Both the position numbers and the translations under genes were made by a program. Shown one piece after another: positions 10,750 through 19,782 of a DNA stretch of 64,000 nucleotides. The notes under the pieces are model-generated. The model was not told the DNA's origin. It did not search any database and saw nothing but the letters and a program-made list of their open reading frames with translations. Numbering within the stretch: position 1 is the first letter of the stretch; the number at the start of each line of letters is the position of its first letter. Origin of the DNA: Pinisolibacter aquiterrae (GTDB lineage: Bacteria; Pseudomonadota; Alphaproteobacteria; Rhizobiales; Ancalomicrobiaceae); contig NZ_JAFNIH010000009.1 in the NCBI RefSeq assembly GCF_019160155.1, positions 27,435 through 91,434 on the forward strand, in the 5' to 3' direction.

Positions 10750-11715
10750 TCACGCGGCGGCGACCGCGCGATAGACGAGCCGCGCCGCGACCAGATCCTC
10801 GAGCGCGGTGCCGACCGACTTGAAGAGGGTGATCTCCTCGGCGCTCGCGCGGCCGGCGACGGCGCCCCGGCAGAGCTCGGCGAGTTCGCCGGCGACCGCC
10901 GCCTCGGTGAGGACGCCGGAGGCGAGCGGCTGGGTGAGGTCGCCGGCCTCCTTCAGGGCGCCGGCGCGGGTGTCGACATGGACGCGGGCGCGGGCGATCG
11001 TGGCGTCGTCGGCCTCCCGCATGGTCGGGGTGTAGCCGCCGACCAGATCGACGTGAGTGCCGGGGGCGAGCCACGCGCCACGGACCAGCGGCTCGCTCGA
11101 CATGGTGGCGGCGGAGACGACGTCGGCGTCGCGGACCGCCGCCTCGAGATCGGAGGTGGCGCGCACCCGGAAGGGGCGGCCGGCGAAGCGGGCGGCCAGG
11201 GCCTCGGCCTTGGCGAGCGAGCGGTTCCAGATCGTCACCACCTCGATGGGGCGAATCGCCGCGTGCGCCTCGATCAGATGTTCGCTCAACGAACCGGCGC
11301 CGACCATGGTGAGGCGGCGGGCGTCGGGGCGGGCGAGGTAGTCGGCGGCGAGGGCCGAGGCGGCGGCGGTGCGCCACAGGGTCAGGCGGGTGCCGTCGAG
11401 CACGGCCAGCGGCGCGCCGGTGACGCCGGACATCAGCACATAGGCGCCGATCACCGAGGCGACGCCCCGGGTGGCGTTGCCGGGGACCACGGAGACGATC
11501 TTGACGCCCATCACCGCGTCCTCGGTCATGGTCGAGGAGGTGTCGCTCCAGGCCGGCATCAAGAGGAGCATGGCGTCGTCCTCGCCGGCGCGACGCATCG
11601 GATGGTGATGGCGGACGGGGGTGACGAAGGCCTCGCGGAAGCCGGCGCGCAGGGCTTCGACCATGGAGGCGCGCGTCGCGACGCGATCGATCGCGTCGGC
11701 ATCGATGCCGATCAT
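10750..11715 (-). CDS. Ornithine cyclodeaminase / mu-crystallin family protein
   Basis: The 321-residue product has an N-terminal substrate-binding half and a Rossmann domain (LTMVGAGSLSEHLIEAHAAIR), with VGVKIVSVVPGN-like residues typical of OCD/mu-crystallin enzymes. Members act on ornithine, alanine, imines of proline-like compounds or thyroid hormone, so the substrate cannot be read from sequence. The start ATG at 11715 (MIGIDADAI) follows GGAGAAG; the longer open frame to 11949 is a low-complexity extension overlapping the LapA-like gene and is rejected. It lies 28 bases downstream of the LapA-like gene on the same strand and may be the last gene of the sppA-ihfB-lapA run. Confidence 0.85.
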   Translation of the reverse strand: MIGIDADAIDRVATRASMVEALRAGFREAFVTPVRHHHPMRRAGEDDAMLLLMPAWSDTSSTMTEDAVMGVKIVSVVPGNATRGVASVIGAYVLMSGVTGAPLAVLDGTRLTLWRTAAASALAADYLARPDARRLTMVGAGSLSEHLIEAHAAIRPIEVVTIWNRSLAKAEALAARFAGRPFRVRATSDLEAAVRDADVVSAATMSSEPLVRGAWLAPGTHVDLVGGYTPTMREADDATIARARVHVDTRAGALKEAGDLTQPLASGVLTEAAVAGELAELCRGAVAGRASAEEITLFKSVGTALEDLVAARLVYRAVAAA

Positions 11716-11743
11716 CGGGTCTTCTCCGCTCGGACGGCGCGCG

Positions 11744-12139
11744 TCAGGCGGCGCGGCCGGTGTCGGGGGTGGGAAGGGCGGCGCGGGTCTGGCCGGCACC
11801 GGGCAAGGTGACGAGGCCGGAGACGACGCCGTCGCGGGCGGCGACCTCCGCGGCGAGGCGCGAGCGCTCCGCCTCGAGCTTGGCGGCCTCGCGGCGGCCG
11901 GCGCGGGCGGCCTTGCGATAGCTGCCCTGACGCCACCACACGGTGACACCGCCGACGAGGACGCCGAGGATGAGGGCGCCGAGCGGCAGGAGGAACAGCG
12001 GCAGGGCGATCGACAGCGCCGGATCGTCGGGCCGGAACGGATCGAGCGACAGGGTGACGAGGCGACGGTTGGCGACCGCGAGGGCGACGACGACGATGCC
12101 GATCGGCAGCGCCAGAAGCCAGGTCAGAAAACGCTTCAT
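11744..12139 (-). CDS. LapA (DUF1049) domain protein
   Basis: The 131-residue protein has two membrane helices (about 4-22 and 41-64, LPLFLLPLGALILGVLVGGV) followed by a cytoplasmic coiled coil rich in Arg/Glu/Ala (about 70-108). This is the layout of the lipopolysaccharide assembly protein A domain. In Escherichia coli LapA works with LapB/FtsH in controlling LpxC; the role in alphaproteobacteria is not settled. It sits 41 bases after ihfB, an order common in Hyphomicrobiales. The start ATG 12139 follows GGACGAG. Confidence 0.8.
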   Translation of the reverse strand: MKRFLTWLLALPIGIVVVALAVANRRLVTLSLDPFRPDDPALSIALPLFLLPLGALILGVLVGGVTVWWRQGSYRKAARAGRREAAKLEAERSRLAAEVAARDGVVSGLVTLPGAGQTRAALPTPDTGRAA

Positions 12140-12180
12140 CGGTTCTCGTCCCGCTGGGTGTGATGCGACTCGCGCGAGGC

Positions 12181-12477
12181 TCAGTCGCCGAGATCGACGC
12201 CGTCGTTCAGGCGTTCGCGCATTTCCTTGCCGGTCTTGAAGAACGGCACGTATTTCTCGGTCACCGCCACCTTTTCGCCGGTGCGGGGGTTGCGGCCGGT
12301 GCGGGCGGGTCGATTCTTGACCGAAAAGGCCCCGAAGCCACGCAATTCGACCCGATCGCCGCGCGTCAGGGCGCCGGTGATCTCGTCCAGCACCGCATTG
12401 ACGATATGCTCGACGTCGCGCTGGTAGAGGTGCGGATTGCGCTCGGCCAACCGGCTCACCAGCTCGGACTTGATCAT
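12181..12477 (-). CDS. ihfB: Integration host factor subunit beta
   Basis: The 98-residue HU/IHF-fold DNA-bending protein starts [19 protein letters not shown] and has the beta-arm [20 protein letters not shown] with the intercalating proline. It forms a heterodimer with IhfA and bends DNA sharply at promoters and at phage attachment sites. Its ATG (12475-12477) overlaps the TGA of sppA (12474-12476) as ATGA, so translation is probably coupled. IHF is also a likely cofactor for the integrase of the nearby tRNA-Leu element, which is inference. Confidence 0.95.
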   Translation of the reverse strand: MIKSELVSRLAERNPHLYQRDVEHIVNAVLDEITGALTRGDRVELRGFGAFSVKNRPARTGRNPRTGEKVAVTEKYVPFFKTGKEMRERLNDGVDLGD

Positions 12478-13463
12478 CGACCGATCCCCTCGGAATTACT
12501 CGGATTTTCGTCACGCCCAAGGTGCCAAACGGACTGCAGTCCGTCAAGCGAGCGAAGGGTCGCGATCGAGCCTTCGAGACCGAGGGCGGAGGTGACGCCA
12601 CGGGTCGCGGCGGCGGCGAGGCTCTCGGCGAGCGGCCAGCCGACGCCCTCGGCCTTCGGCTTCCAGTCGAGGATCGGCAGGCCGCTCGCCACACCCTTGG
12701 CGTGCAACCACTCGACCGCGACACTCTCCTCGCCGATTTCGTCGACGAGTTTCAGGTCGAGCGCCTGATGTCCGGTGACGACGCGGCCGTCGGCGAGTTC
12801 GAGCGCGCGCTCGCGGGTGAGGCCGCGGCGCTCGGCGACGAGGCCGACGAACCAGTCGTAGGTGTCGCGGATGGCGCGATCGAGCATGGCGCGCGCCTCC
12901 GGCGAGGTCGGCTTGAAGGGGGTCGGCTCGGCCTTCATGGGCGAGGACTTCACCTCCTCGAGCTTCACGCCGACGGTCTTCATCAGTTCGGAGACGTCGC
13001 CCCATTGCACGAGGACGCCGATCGAGCCGGTCAGGGCCGAGCGCCGGGCGACGATGTGGTCGGTGCCGAGGGCCGCCATGTAGCCGGCGGAGGCGGCGAG
13101 CGAGCCGACGTGGGTGACGGTCGGCTTCTTCGCGGCGAGACGACGCAGCGCCTGATAGAGCGCCTCGCCGGCGGTGGTGGCGCCGCCGGGGCTGTCGATG
13201 TCGACGACGACGCCCTTGACCGCGTCGGACTCGGCCATCTGGTCGATGGTGGCGATGAGCGCGCGGTCGGGCAGCATCAGGCCCTTGACGGCGATGCGCG
13301 CCACATGGGGCCGGGTCTTGGAGGTGCCGCCGCCGACGAGGTCGAAGCGCACCGCGAGCGCGGCGCAGGCGACGACCGCGAGGAGAATGGCGAAGATGCG
13401 CCAGCGACCGAGCCTGCGCTCGAGGCGACGCCGATCGGCGATCGCGTCCGGGTCGAGCATCAT
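12474..13463 (-). CDS. sppA: Signal peptide peptidase SppA (36-kDa type)
   Basis: The 329-residue product has an N-terminal membrane anchor (about residues 21-38) and an S49 protease domain in the periplasm. The catalytic serine lies in [14 protein letters not shown] and the general-base lysine in [11 protein letters not shown], with NSxTGSIGV-like [12 protein letters not shown] and IDSPGG upstream. It degrades cleaved signal peptides in the membrane. The start is taken at ATG 13463 (MML) with GGAGA upstream; an extension to 13526 is possible. It is the first gene of sppA-ihfB-lapA, and its stop overlaps the ihfB start. Confidence 0.92.
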   Translation of the reverse strand: MMLDPDAIADRRRLERRLGRWRIFAILLAVVACAALAVRFDLVGGGTSKTRPHVARIAVKGLMLPDRALIATIDQMAESDAVKGVVVDIDSPGGATTAGEALYQALRRLAAKKPTVTHVGSLAASAGYMAALGTDHIVARRSALTGSIGVLVQWGDVSELMKTVGVKLEEVKSSPMKAEPTPFKPTSPEARAMLDRAIRDTYDWFVGLVAERRGLTRERALELADGRVVTGHQALDLKLVDEIGEESVAVEWLHAKGVASGLPILDWKPKAEGVGWPLAESLAAAATRGVTSALGLEGSIATLRSLDGLQSVWHLGRDENPSNSEGIGR

Positions 13464-13573
13464 CGAATGGGTCTCCGCCGGTGGATCCGAGGTCCGAGGG
13501 GTATCAGCCCCGGCGACGGCCTTCAACCCCGTCGACGGCGCGCGGTCTTCGGTCGCATGTCGCGAGTGAAACG

Positions 13574-13606
13574 AAAAAGACCCGCGCCGGTTCCCCGGCG
13601 CGGGTC
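13574..13606 (-). terminator. Rho-independent terminator of rpsA
   Basis: A 12-bp GC-rich stem, GACCCGCGCCGG (13579-13590) and CCGGCGCGGGTC (13595-13606) with a TTCC loop, is followed on the minus strand by five U residues (13574-13578). It lies 46 bases beyond the rpsA stop and upstream of sppA, so it separates the two transcription units. It has the best-formed U tract of the terminators seen in the window. Confidence 0.85.
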
Positions 13607-13651
13607 TCTGCGATCACGGGGCGACCGGCGCGGATCGCGCCGGCCGACCTA

Positions 13652-15346
13652 TCACTTGTCTTCGGTGCGGGCGCGCAGCGCCGCGCCGAGGATATCGCCG
13701 AGCGAGGCGCCCGAGTCGGACGAACCGAACTGAGCGATCGCTTCCTTCTCCTCGGCCATTTCCAGCGCCTTGATCGACACCGAGACCTTGCGGGTCTTGC
13801 GGTCGAACTGGATGACGCGGGCGTCGAGGCGCTCGCCGACGGCGAAGCGGTCGGGACGCTGATCACCACGCTCGCGAGCGAGCTCGGAGCGCTTGATGAA
13901 GGTGGTGAACTCGCTGTCGACGATCTTCACGTCGATGCCCGAATCCTTCACCTCGGTGACTTCGCAGGTCACGATCGCGCCGCGACGGATGTCGCCGGCC
14001 TTCTCGAAGGGGTCGCCGGCGAGCTGCTTCACGCCGAGCGAGATGCGCTCCTTGTCGACGTCCACGTCGAGGACCACGGCCTTGATCTTGTCGCCGCGAC
14101 GGAACTCCTCGATGACCTGCTCGCCCGGACGGTTCCAGTCGAGGTCGGAGAGGTGGACCATGCCGTCGACGTCGCCGTCGAGACCCACGAACAGACCGAA
14201 CTCGGTCTTGTTCTTGACCTCGCCCTCGACCACGGTGCCCGCCGGATACTTCTCGACGAAGGTCTCCCAGGGGTTGGCGAGCGTCTGCTTGAGGCCGAGC
14301 GAGATGCGGCGCTTGACCGGATCGACCTCGAGCACCATCACTTCGACTTCCTGCGAGGTCGAAACGATCTTGCCCGGATGGACGTTCTTCTTGGTCCAGC
14401 TCATCTCGGAGACGTGGATCAGGCCCTCGATGCCCGGCTCCAGCTCGACGAAGGCGCCGTAGTCGGTGATGTTGGTCACGCGACCCGCGAACTTCGCGTT
14501 CACCGGATACTTGGCGACGATGCCCTCCCACGGATCCGCCTCGAGCTGCTTCATGCCGAGCGAGATGCGGTGGGTCTCCGGGTTGACGCGGATGATCTGG
14601 ACCTTGACGGTCTGACCGATCGACAGCACCTCGGAGGGATGGTTGATGCGGCGCCACGCGATGTCGGTGACGTGCAGCAGGCCGTCGATGCCGCCGAGGT
14701 CGACGAACGCACCGTAGTCGGTGATGTTCTTGACCACGCCGTCGACGATCTGGCCTTCCTGCAGGCTCTGGACGAGCTCGGAACGCTGCTCCGCCCGGGT
14801 CTCCTCGAGGACGGTGCGGCGCGACACGACGATGTTGCCGCGGCGCTTGTCCATCTTGAGGATCTGGAAGGGCTGCGGAACGTGCATCAGCGGGCCGACG
14901 TCGCGGACCGGACGGATGTCGACCTGGGAGCGCGGCAGGAACGCCACGGCGCCGTCGAGGTCGACCGTGAAGCCACCCTTGACCTGATTGAAGATGAGGC
15001 CGGTGACCTTCTCGTTCTTGGCGAAGGCCTCCTCGAGACGGGTCCAGCTCTCCTCGCGGCGCGCCTTCTCACGGGAGATGACGGCTTCGCCGAGCGCGTT
15101 CTCGACACGATCGAGATAGACCTCGACCTCGTCGCCGACCTTGAGGCCGCCGTCGCGGCCCTGGGCGCCGAATTCCTTGAGCGCGACGCGACCTTCGACC
15201 TTGAGGCCGACGTCGATCACCGCGAGATCCTTCTCGATCGCGACGATCTTGCCCTTGACGACCGAACCTTCATAGAGGTTCGAGGTCTCGAAGGACTCTT
15301 CGAGGAGGGCCGCGAACTCGTCGCGGGTGGGGTTCATCTGAGACAT
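13652..15346 (-). CDS. rpsA: 30S ribosomal protein S1
   Basis: The 564-residue product contains six S1 (OB-fold) repeats. The third to sixth carry the repeated pattern DYGAFVDL/DYGAFVEL/EFGLFVGL followed by GLIHVS-like segments and MVLEVD or VVLDVD linkers. It binds mRNA and brings it to the 30S subunit. The start ATG at 15346 (MSQMNPTRDEF) follows AGGAG. The codons are well biased, as expected for a highly expressed gene. It lies downstream of cmk, the standard cmk-rpsA order, but with 342 intervening bases. It ends in a strong terminator. Confidence 0.97.
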   Translation of the reverse strand: MSQMNPTRDEFAALLEESFETSNLYEGSVVKGKIVAIEKDLAVIDVGLKVEGRVALKEFGAQGRDGGLKVGDEVEVYLDRVENALGEAVISREKARREESWTRLEEAFAKNEKVTGLIFNQVKGGFTVDLDGAVAFLPRSQVDIRPVRDVGPLMHVPQPFQILKMDKRRGNIVVSRRTVLEETRAEQRSELVQSLQEGQIVDGVVKNITDYGAFVDLGGIDGLLHVTDIAWRRINHPSEVLSIGQTVKVQIIRVNPETHRISLGMKQLEADPWEGIVAKYPVNAKFAGRVTNITDYGAFVELEPGIEGLIHVSEMSWTKKNVHPGKIVSTSQEVEVMVLEVDPVKRRISLGLKQTLANPWETFVEKYPAGTVVEGEVKNKTEFGLFVGLDGDVDGMVHLSDLDWNRPGEQVIEEFRRGDKIKAVVLDVDVDKERISLGVKQLAGDPFEKAGDIRRGAIVTCEVTEVKDSGIDVKIVDSEFTTFIKRSELARERGDQRPDRFAVGERLDARVIQFDRKTRKVSVSIKALEMAEEKEAIAQFGSSDSGASLGDILGAALRARTEDK

Positions 15347-15688
15347 TCAAACTCCTGGTGCCGAAAACGGCTGCGCCGGCGGGGGCTGGTGTTCGGGGAC
15401 GGTCTCGATCGCGTCCGGTTTCTCGTTGGTCGAGAAACAGCCCCGAGGTCTCCCCCGAGGTGCCGGCGCCGGCGAACATCGATCGAAATCGCTTCTGTCG
15501 TCCGAACCGCTCTTCCCATCCCCCGCGGGTGCGGGTCGGCGTGTCGGACGCCGGGGATAAGGAAGGGACACCCCGCGCGAGGCGAGGCAGCCGTCCGAAC
15601 CGGCGTTCCATAGCCGAAGAGGCCGGCGCGGGCAAGCGAAAGCGGGGGGGAACCGACGATTTCGGGCCCTCGCCGCCGCTCGCGGAGG
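15347..15688 (-). promoter_or_regulatory. rpsA leader region with a hairpin
   Basis: No gene is seen between cmk and rpsA. GTTTCTC (15418-15424) and GAGAAAC (15432-15438) form a 7-bp hairpin with a 7-base loop about 70 bases upstream of the rpsA start on the transcribed strand. In Escherichia coli S1 represses its own translation through a structured leader, so an analogous role is possible here. This is inference, and the promoter itself was not recognised. Confidence 0.35.
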
Positions 15689-16342
15689 TCAGCCGCGGCG
15701 CGCCTCGACGATGGCGAGGGCGCGGGCGAAGGCGGCGTCGCGGTCGAGGTCGGAGGTGTCGAGGAGGATCGCGTCGGCGGCCGGCTTCAACGGGGCGACG
15801 GCGCGGCCGCTGTCGCGTTCGTCGCGTTCGCGGGTTTCGGCGAGGATCGTCTCGTAGACGACGTCGCGGCCCTTGGCGAGCAACTCGTCGGTGCGGCGGC
15901 GGGCGCGCACCTCGGGCGAGGCGGTGACGAAGATCTTCACGTCGGCGTCGGGGCAGATGACCGTGCCGATGTCGCGGCCGTCGAGCACGGCGCCGGGAGC
16001 GCGGGAGGCGAAGGCGCGCTGGAAGTCGACCAGGGCGGCGCGGACGGCGGGGTGGACCGCGACGCGGCTCGCCAATTCGCCCGCCTCGCGGCCGCGCAGA
16101 TCGCCGCGCTTCAGGTCCTCGGGGTCGAGCGCCTCGGCGAATTGGCCGGCGAGCACGGGATCGTCGAGATCGAACCCGCGCTCGTCCATCAGCTTGCCGA
16201 TGGCGCGATAGAGCAGGCCGGTGTCGAGATAGGGGAGGCGCAGCGCGGCGGCGAGGCGTTCGGCCAGCGTGCCCTTGCCGGCGGCCGCCGGGCCGTCGAT
16301 CGCGACGACGAAGGGTCGGGCGGAAGGAACGTCGTTCGTCAC
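15689..16342 (-). CDS. cmk: Cytidylate kinase
   Basis: The 217-residue P-loop kinase shows [19 protein letters not shown] with the Walker A motif near residues 16-23 and [14 protein letters not shown], typical of CMP kinase. [20 protein letters not shown] is the conserved nucleotide-binding core. It phosphorylates CMP and dCMP. The start is GTG at 16342 ([11 protein letters not shown]); no internal ATG fits the family N-terminus. It is followed by rpsA on the same strand, the common order. The upstream neighbour on the same strand is a glutathione transferase gene, 18 bases away, not aroA. Confidence 0.94.
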   Translation of the reverse strand: MTNDVPSARPFVVAIDGPAAAGKGTLAERLAAALRLPYLDTGLLYRAIGKLMDERGFDLDDPVLAGQFAEALDPEDLKRGDLRGREAGELASRVAVHPAVRAALVDFQRAFASRAPGAVLDGRDIGTVICPDADVKIFVTASPEVRARRRTDELLAKGRDVVYETILAETRERDERDSGRAVAPLKPAADAILLDTSDLDRDAAFARALAIVEARRG

Positions 16343-16360
16343 GGGCGGATCTCTCGAGGT

Positions 16361-17053
16361 TCAGAAATCGAGGTCGGCGTAGGTGGCGGCCGGCGGGATC
16401 GCGAGGATGCGATCGGCGAGGAGCGTGCGGAACGAGGGCCGCGACTTGACCAGTCCGTACCAGGCCTTGGTGGTGTCGTCCTCGGCCCAGGGCACCTCGC
16501 CGAGATAGTCGACGCAGGAGAGCGCGGCGGCGGCGGCGAGATCGGCGAAGGTGAGGCGGCCGCCGGCGAGCCAGTCGCGGGTCATGGTCAGCCAGCCGAT
16601 GTATTTGAGATGATGGCGGATGTTGGCGCGGGCGGCGCGCAGCACCGCCGAATCGGGCTCGCCGCCGCCCTGGGCGCGGGGGATCTCCAGTTTGAAGATC
16701 TTCTCGTGCACCAGATAGCCGACGACCTCGCCGTCGAACTTGCCGAGGAACCAGTCGACGAGGCGGCGCACCTCGGCGCGGGTCTCGGCGTGCTGGGGCA
16801 TCAGGCGGCGGTCGCCCATGGCGTAACCGCGCGTCTCGTCGAGATATTCCATGATGACCGAGGCGCCGCAGATCGGCGGGCCGTCGTTCTCGACCAGGAC
16901 CGGCAGGGAACCGGCCGGGTTCATCAAGAGGAAGTCGCGGCGCCGCTCCCAGGGCTTTTCCACCACGAGGTCCGGCACGATGCCGTATTCGGCGCAGGCC
17001 AGGCGCACGAAGCGGCTCGAGGTGGAGAAGGGATGGTGGAAGAGCGTGAGCAT
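16361..17053 (-). CDS. Glutathione S-transferase family protein
   Basis: The 230-residue product has an N-terminal thioredoxin-like GST domain (LTLFHHPFSTSSRFVRLACAEYG, with Ser/Thr near residues 10-12 as candidate catalytic residues, and NPAGSLPVLVENDGPPICGASVIMEYLDE, the glutathione-binding segment). The C-terminal half is alpha-helical (LTFADLAAAAALSCVDYLGEVPW). It probably conjugates or reduces with glutathione; the substrate is unknown. The start ATG at 17053 is preferred to an extension to 17128 because the domain begins at its first residues. It lies 18 bases upstream of cmk on the same strand. Confidence 0.85.
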   Translation of the reverse strand: MLTLFHHPFSTSSRFVRLACAEYGIVPDLVVEKPWERRRDFLLMNPAGSLPVLVENDGPPICGASVIMEYLDETRGYAMGDRRLMPQHAETRAEVRRLVDWFLGKFDGEVVGYLVHEKIFKLEIPRAQGGGEPDSAVLRAARANIRHHLKYIGWLTMTRDWLAGGRLTFADLAAAAALSCVDYLGEVPWAEDDTTKAWYGLVKSRPSFRTLLADRILAIPPAATYADLDF

Positions 17054-17185
17054 CGCGATCCGTATCAGGCGCCGGGGACGGATTCCGACGAGAATCCTTC
17101 CTATAGGCTCACGCGGGAGACCCGACAAGCCGAGCCGGAGAGACGCGGTGGAAACCCGGCCGCGCCGCCCCGCGATCCCCGCGCC

Positions 17186-18175
17186 TCAAGCCGCGCGGCG
17201 GTCGAACTGGCCGGTCGGGCGGAAGCGCCAGAGATAACCTTCGAGGACCGCCTCGATCGCGGTCGGCTCGATGCCGAGGCCGGCGAAGGTGCGGCCCTCG
17301 GCGACGGCGGCCTCGGAGACGACGTTGTCGGTCTTGAGCAACTCGACCTGATCCTCGGTGAGGAGCGGGTTGGGCAGGAGCTGCAGCACCTTGGCCTTCA
17401 GCTTGGCGAGGCCGAAGGGCACCGGCACCATCAGGCGCTTGCGGTGGGCGGTGGCGCAGACCAGCTCGAGGCATTCGCGGAAGGTCTTCACCTCGGGGCC
17501 GCCGAGTTCGTAGGTCGTGCCGGCCTTCGCGCCGCCCTCGACGGCGATCGCCACGGCTTCGGCGACGTCGCGGACATAGGCGGGCTGGAACCGGGTCTTG
17601 CCGCCGCCGATGAGCGGCAGGATCGGCGAGAGCGAGGCCATCAGGCCGAGCTTGTTGAAGAAGTCGTCGTCGGGTCCGAACAGGACCGACGGCCGCAGCA
17701 CCACCGAGTCGGGCAGGACGTGGAGCACCGCGCCTTCGCCCAGCGCCTTGGTGCGGGCGTATTCGGAGGTGGAGGCCTCGTCGGCGCCGATGGCGGAGAC
17801 GTGGACCATCGAGGGGATGCCGGCGGACTTGGCGGCCTCGGCGATCATGTGGGCGCCGTCGGCCTGGACGTCGGCGAAGGACTGCTTGCCGGTGGGGGCG
17901 AGAATGCCGACCAGATTGATCGCGGCGTCGGCGCCCTCGAGGGCGCGGTCGATCGACCAGCGATGGTCGCGGCGGATGTTGACCTGGACACCCATGATCT
18001 GACCGACGGCGCCGGAGGGCTGATTCTGACCGGCGAGATCGGGACGGCGGCAGGCGACGCGAATGCGCCAGCCGCGCCGCGCCAGCGCCCGCACGACCTG
18101 ACGACCGAGGAAGCCGGAGCCGCCGAACACGGTGACGAGCTTGGCCTCGGAGGAGGGGAGGAGAGGAGCGGTCAT
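17186..18175 (-). CDS. NDUFA9-like NAD-dependent epimerase/dehydratase family protein
   Basis: The 329-residue extended short-chain dehydrogenase has a Rossmann motif VTVFGGSGFLGRQVVRALARRG near residues 13-34 and an atypical active site; VHVSAIGADEASTSEYARTKALGE retains Ser and YxxxK-like residues. Close relatives are the alphaproteobacterial complex I NDUFA9-type proteins, which help assemble or stabilise NADH dehydrogenase, but the direct role is unproven. The start ATG at 18175 is the only good one. The upstream region leads to the tRNA-Leu gene on the opposite strand. Confidence 0.85.
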   Translation of the reverse strand: MTAPLLPSSEAKLVTVFGGSGFLGRQVVRALARRGWRIRVACRRPDLAGQNQPSGAVGQIMGVQVNIRRDHRWSIDRALEGADAAINLVGILAPTGKQSFADVQADGAHMIAEAAKSAGIPSMVHVSAIGADEASTSEYARTKALGEGAVLHVLPDSVVLRPSVLFGPDDDFFNKLGLMASLSPILPLIGGGKTRFQPAYVRDVAEAVAIAVEGGAKAGTTYELGGPEVKTFRECLELVCATAHRKRLMVPVPFGLAKLKAKVLQLLPNPLLTEDQVELLKTDNVVSEAAVAEGRTFAGLGIEPTAIEAVLEGYLWRFRPTGQFDRRAA

Positions 18176-18328
18176 GCGAAACCTCGTCGACTGTCGTGTG
18201 CGGCCTTGAAACCCGTTCGGTTCTTAGCCCTCCCCGGGCGTCCTGTGAAGCGCCTCGCGCACTCGTCCTTGGTGGAAAGCGAAATTCGTTTCATCGGGGC
18301 GATTGACAAGCGTCCGGGGACCGCTTAA

Positions 18329-19585
18329 TCACGCCGCCGTTGCCCAGGTGGCGGAATTGGTAGACGCGCACGGTTCAGGTCCGTGTTCCGCAAGGAGTGG
18401 AGGTTCGAGTCCTCTCCTGGGCACCAACACCTCAGACGAGGTGAGTTCCACCAAAGCGTTAGACGGCGTTTCCGTCCCACTTGCCGTGGGCGCCGTTTTC
18501 GGTGGGACAAAGTCGCCTTCGTCCAGGCGCTTCCGCGCGTTGCGCGCCAACCTCTTCTGATCAGCCGAGCGGGTGTAGCGGTCGACCTCTTTCGAGGTCT
18601 TGTGACCTGTGAACGACATGATTTCGCGGTCGCTGGCGCCCTGTTCGGCGAGCGTCGCCGAGAAGAATTTGCGCAGCCCGTGCGCCGATCGATCCTTCAA
18701 TCCCGCCTCGCGACACCAGTCTCTGAACTTGTTGCCGAAGGCTGCCGTCGAGGCGAAGGGACGCCCGTAGTCGGTCACGAGAAACGTCTCGGCGCCGTGC
18801 GCCGTCACGACGAGCGCTTCCTTCAGCGCGTCGCTCAGCGGCAAGGTGAGCGAGACCGGATTGCGGTTGCGGTTCTTCCACTGAGTGAAGGTGATGGTGC
18901 CGTCATCGATCATGGGTGGGCCGAGGCGATGAACGTCGGAGATCCGCTGTCCGAATTCGGTGAAGAGGACGAGCGCCAGCCGGGCCATGGAGCCCATGGG
19001 GTGACGCGCTTCGAATCGTTCGACGTCGGCCTTCGACCATGCAGGAATGCCGCCCGCACGAACGGCGGGGAAATAGGGCACGACGGCGGCCGGGTTGGTG
19101 TCGGCGAGATCGTTGACCACGGCGTGCTTGTAGAGCTGGCGGAGCGCCTTGATCATGCCGTTCGCCGCCCCCGGCGTCTCCGACAAGCGGTCCCGTACCG
19201 CGCGGACGTGGCGCGGCAACATCGCACGATAGGGCAAAGTCCCGAACTCGCGCCCGTCCTTGGCCTCCATCAGACAGAAGCGATCGAGGAGTGATCGGCG
19301 GACGCGGCGTGTCGAGGCATCGAGCCCCTTGAATTCGGCGCTGGCATAGTAGCGTTCGCACAAGGAACGGAACGATCCCGGTGCAGCCGGGGAGTCCTTC
19401 CCCTTCCTCTTCGGTGTCGGCTTCACCTTGCCGGCGAGGGCGTCGCGGTAGAGCGACCAGAATGCCGGGGTGTCGTACTCTTCACGGATGCGGATTTTCG
19501 CCTTGCCCGACGGGCGAACGTACCAGCGCACCTTTCCGTGCCGGTCGACGTCGCGCGAGAGGTGGGGCGGGTTTCGGCGCACCAT
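18329..19585 (-). CDS. int: Tyrosine-type site-specific integrase
   Basis: The 418-residue tyrosine recombinase has an N-terminal Arg/Lys-rich arm domain, a SAM-like core-binding domain and a catalytic domain with Arg in FGQRISDV, HxxR in SAHGLRKFF, His in FTGHKTSKEV and the nucleophile Tyr in VDRYTRSADQ. It integrates and excises the element at the 3' end of tRNA-Leu(CAG). The start is ATG 19585. The last 32 codons run through the attachment core and then antisense through the tRNA gene, ending at TGA 18329-18331. Residues after Gly392 are therefore chromosomal in origin. In a circularised element the frame would continue differently (see findings). All catalytic residues lie upstream of this tail. 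Confidence 0.93.
   Translation of the reverse strand: MVRRNPPHLSRDVDRHGKVRWYVRPSGKAKIRIREEYDTPAFWSLYRDALAGKVKPTPKRKGKDSPAAPGSFRSLCERYYASAEFKGLDASTRRVRRSLLDRFCLMEAKDGREFGTLPYRAMLPRHVRAVRDRLSETPGAANGMIKALRQLYKHAVVNDLADTNPAAVVPYFPAVRAGGIPAWSKADVERFEARHPMGSMARLALVLFTEFGQRISDVHRLGPPMIDDGTITFTQWKNRNRNPVSLTLPLSDALKEALVVTAHGAETFLVTDYGRPFASTAAFGNKFRDWCREAGLKDRSAHGLRKFFSATLAEQGASDREIMSFTGHKTSKEVDRYTRSADQKRLARNARKRLDEGDFVPPKTAPTASGTETPSNALVELTSSEVLVPRRGLEPPLLAEHGPEPCASTNSATWATAA
18342..18426 (+). tRNA. tRNA-Leu (anticodon CAG)
   Basis: The 85-base gene begins GCCCAGG and ends CCTGGGC-A-CCA, giving a full acceptor stem with an encoded CCA. The anticodon loop TTCAGGT is closed by CACGG/CCGTG with the anticodon CAG at 18376-18378. 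The T arm reads GAGGTTCGAGTCCTC and a long variable arm is present, as expected of a class II Leu tRNA. It reads CUG, a major codon in this GC-rich genome. Its 3' end is the attachment site of the neighbouring integrated element, which rebuilds the gene intact. Confidence 0.97.
18411..18426 (+). repeat. attL core (16-bp direct repeat, left copy)
   Basis: CCTCTCCTGGGCACCA forms the 3' part of the T arm and acceptor stem plus CCA of tRNA-Leu. It is identical to 22825-22840. Confidence 0.9.
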
Positions 19586-19588
19586 GGG

Positions 19589-19780
19589 TCAGACGGCCTC
19601 GTCCCAAGGATTGACGACTTCCGGCTCTTGGGGAGCCGAGGGGGCGGGCCGATCGACCAGAACGACGATTCGGCCGTTCGGCTCGACTTCGACGCGCGGG
19701 CATTCGACACCTGCCGCGAGCGCGCCCTTGAAGGCGCGCGTGATGTCCGACGTCTTGAAGCGAGCGGGTTGTCTCGCCAT
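19589..19780 (-). CDS. Small protein encoded upstream of the integrase
   Basis: The 63-residue product starts MARQPARFKTSDITRAFKGA and contains GVECPRVEVEPNGRIVVLVD. The start is ATG 19780; an upstream extension to 19825 overlaps the portal gene. It ends 3 bases before the integrase start, so the two are likely co-expressed. Proteins of this size and pattern are common next to integrases in alphaproteobacterial prophages, but I know of no tested function. A role as a directionality factor is possible and unproven; no helix-turn-helix is obvious. Confidence 0.6.
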   Translation of the reverse strand: MARQPARFKTSDITRAFKGALAAGVECPRVEVEPNGRIVVLVDRPAPSAPQEPEVVNPWDEAV

Positions 19781-19782
19781 GG

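Noticed and set aside
18329..18425. Domain assignment for the integrase C-terminal tail
   Set aside because: The RRGLEPP-containing tail is simply the antisense translation of tRNA-Leu, not a protein domain.
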